Positions 4,905 through 6,236 of a stretch of DNA of 6,236 bases are shown here, in pieces. The translations under genes and the position numbers were made by a program. Every line of letters starts with the position of its first letter. Positions within the stretch are counted from its first letter, which is position 1. The notes under the pieces are model-generated. The model searched no databases. It saw only the letters and a program-made list of their open reading frames with translations, and was not told where the DNA came from. Source of the stretch: an uncultured Anaerococcus sp. (GTDB lineage: Bacteria > Bacillota_A > Clostridia > Tissierellales > Peptoniphilaceae); assembly GCA_902488555.1 (NCBI GenBank), contig CABTWT010000068.1:1-6236 (forward strand). Direction: 5' to 3'.

Positions 4905-6197
4905 TTAGCTTGTGTAGTACTTAGCCTGGGACTTATATAATCTTGAGTAGATATTGTCGTATTTCATGAGATTGTTGTGGCTATCAAAAGCTTTGACTTT
5001 GCCCTCGTCTAGGAGGAGAATTTTGTCGGTAAATCTTGATGAGCTCATCCTGTGGGAGATGAAGATTGCAGTTTTGCCAGTGGTCATTTGGTTAAAGTTT
5101 TCATAGATTTTGGCTTCTGCCAATGGGTCTAGGCTTGCTGTCGGTTCATCTAGTATTATAAGGTCAGGGTTTTGGTATAGGCAACGGGCGATAGCTAGTT
5201 TTTGCTTTTGGCCAAGGGAGAAGTCTGTTGAATCTTCGAAGATATCCTTGTTTAGATAGGTATCAAGGCCCTTATCTAAACTATCGACTCTTTCCTTTAA
5301 TTCGAGTTCATTTAAGATTTGATCAATTTTTTCATCATCGTAGTCTTTTGTTCCAATGATATTTTCTTTTATGCTAAAGGGCATAATGGAAAAATCTTGG
5401 AGGACTGCTGAGATTTTTTTGTACAAGGATTCTTTTTGATATTCATTAATATTTCTGCCATTGTACAAAATCTCGCCCTTATTAACATCGAAAAACCTTA
5501 AAATGAGTTTAACTATAGTTGTCTTTCCGGCATTGTTGACTCCAACTATTGATATCTTATCTCCTTTATTGATCTTAAAAGATATGTCATCAAGTATTAA
5601 TCTATCGCTATTTGCATAGGCAAAGGACACATTTTTAAATTCTAGGCTTTCAAAGTCGCTGACTTCTTTTAGTTTTTCTTCTGGGTCTACTTCAAGATTC
5701 ATAAATTCGTATAGGGGCTCTAGATTTTTAAGGTTAATTAGGAAATCAGCTGTTTCAGCAAACATTGTTTGGAAGGATTTCATAAAGTTTTCATTTGCTC
5801 CTATTATTACAGAAAATTCTCCAAATGATATCTGCGGACCATAGGCAGCTGATAGGGTTCTCATTGCTACATAAGAATAGGATACCAGTCTTATGATGGA
5901 TTCTAACAAGATTTTTACCGCATTGGCGTTTGCTTCGTAAGAAAATTTATCATTAAATCTTTTCATCATACGGTCTAAGTAAATACCGGTTTTAGCTTGA
6001 ATCAAATCGCCCATATCATAAACCCTAATTTCTTTTTGAAAAGATGGTCCGCCCATAAGGGAGAAATAGTAGGAAAATCGCCTGTTGACATCAACTATTG
6101 ATTGGTCAAATTCTTGAGTATATCTTGAAAGTTTGTTATCTACAATAATTATTAGGATTGATATTAATAAGGAGAATCCTACTAGGTAAGGGGAGAA
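4905..6197 (-). CDS. ABC transporter half-protein (membrane domain fused to ATPase), 5'-truncated
   Basis: About 430 residues remain of an exporter-type ABC protein that is normally 550-600 long. The missing N-terminus holds most of the membrane helices. The remaining membrane domain runs to about codon 6197-5660 and starts with a hydrophobic helix. The ATPase domain follows with Walker A GVNNAGKT (5543-5520), the Q-loop VLQDFS (5402-5385), signature FSLGQ (5222-5208), Walker B LIILDE (5162-5145) and the H-loop ISHR (5060-5049). Walker A has Asn where a Gly is usual, and the signature is FSLGQ rather than LSGGQ. The substrate is unknown; such half-transporters usually dimerise, often with an adjacent partner. 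The frame continues five codons into the adapter, beginning with an adapter-derived GTG, but those codons are artefact. A terminator follows the stop. Confidence 0.9.
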   Translation of the reverse strand, partial: FSPYLVGFSLLISILIIIVDNKLSRYTQEFDQSIVDVNRRFSYYFSLMGGPSFQKEIRVYDMGDLIQAKTGIYLDRMMKRFNDKFSYEANANAVKILLESIIRLVSYSYVAMRTLSAAYGPQISFGEFSVIIGANENFMKSFQTMFAETADFLINLKNLEPLYEFMNLEVDPEEKLKEVSDFESLEFKNVSFAYANSDRLILDDISFKINKGDKISIVGVNNAGKTTIVKLILRFFDVNKGEILYNGRNINEYQKESLYKKISAVLQDFSIMPFSIKENIIGTKDYDDEKIDQILNELELKERVDSLDKGLDTYLNKDIFEDSTDFSLGQKQKLAIARCLYQNPDLIILDEPTASLDPLAEAKIYENFNQMTTGKTAIFISHRMSSSRFTDKILLLDEGKVKAFDSHNNLMKYDNIYSRLYKSQAKYYTS

Positions 6198-6236
6198 AGA
6201 TCGGAAGAGCACACGTCTGAACTCCAGTCACTCGCA
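6198..6236. other. Illumina TruSeq adapter sequence (assembly contamination)
   Basis: From 6198 the sequence begins AGATCGGAAGAGC and continues through the full 34-base TruSeq read-1 adapter to 6231. The last five bases (TCGCA) would be the start of the sample index. This is not genomic DNA. It marks the true end of usable sequence and explains the false start of the ABC transporter frame at 6212. Confidence 0.98.

Noticed and set aside
6198..6212. GTG start of the ABC transporter at 6212
   Set aside because: The GTG and the next four codons belong to the Illumina adapter, so the gene is 5'-truncated.

Overview
The window looks like a 6.2 kb draft contig from a low-GC, probably anaerobic Firmicute. 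The genes would fit a Clostridia/Tissierellia-type host such as Peptoniphilaceae, but the sequence does not fix the genus. Supporting signs are the AT-rich intergenic DNA, strong AGGAGG ribosome binding sites, a clostridial-type short flavodoxin, a DUF3793 protein, a T-box leader and U-tract terminators. The right end is not biological: from 6198 to 6236 it is Illumina TruSeq adapter. The left end runs into an IS110-family transposase, a repeat type that commonly breaks assemblies.

Left part (1-298): the first 8 codons of an IS110-type transposase on the minus strand, then a structured, non-coding upstream region that is a good candidate for the element's bridge RNA. Iron-linked block (299-1735, plus strand): a 50-residue membrane peptide resembling FeoB-associated proteins, a long AT-rich hairpin, a near-perfect Fur box, a short-chain flavodoxin and a DUF3793 protein 2 nt behind it, closed by a terminator. 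The simplest reading is an iron-starvation operon in which flavodoxin replaces ferredoxin.

Cysteine block (1829-3391, plus strand): a promoter, then cysK and cysE overlapping by 8 bp. CysE makes O-acetylserine and CysK converts it with sulfide to cysteine. A strong bidirectional terminator follows and also ends tyrS, which converges from the right.

Right part (3395-6197, minus strand): tyrS lies behind a tyrosine T-box leader whose specifier is UAC. The leader has a very short Stem I. Its antiterminator is followed directly by a U-run, while its 3' strand could also mask the tyrS Shine-Dalgarno sequence. Upstream is the 3' part of an ABC exporter half-transporter with its own terminator. Its 5' end is lost at the adapter junction.

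No tRNA, rRNA or CRISPR array was seen. The most interesting points are the candidate bridge RNA, the compact tyrosine T-box and the Fur-box/flavodoxin/DUF3793 unit.
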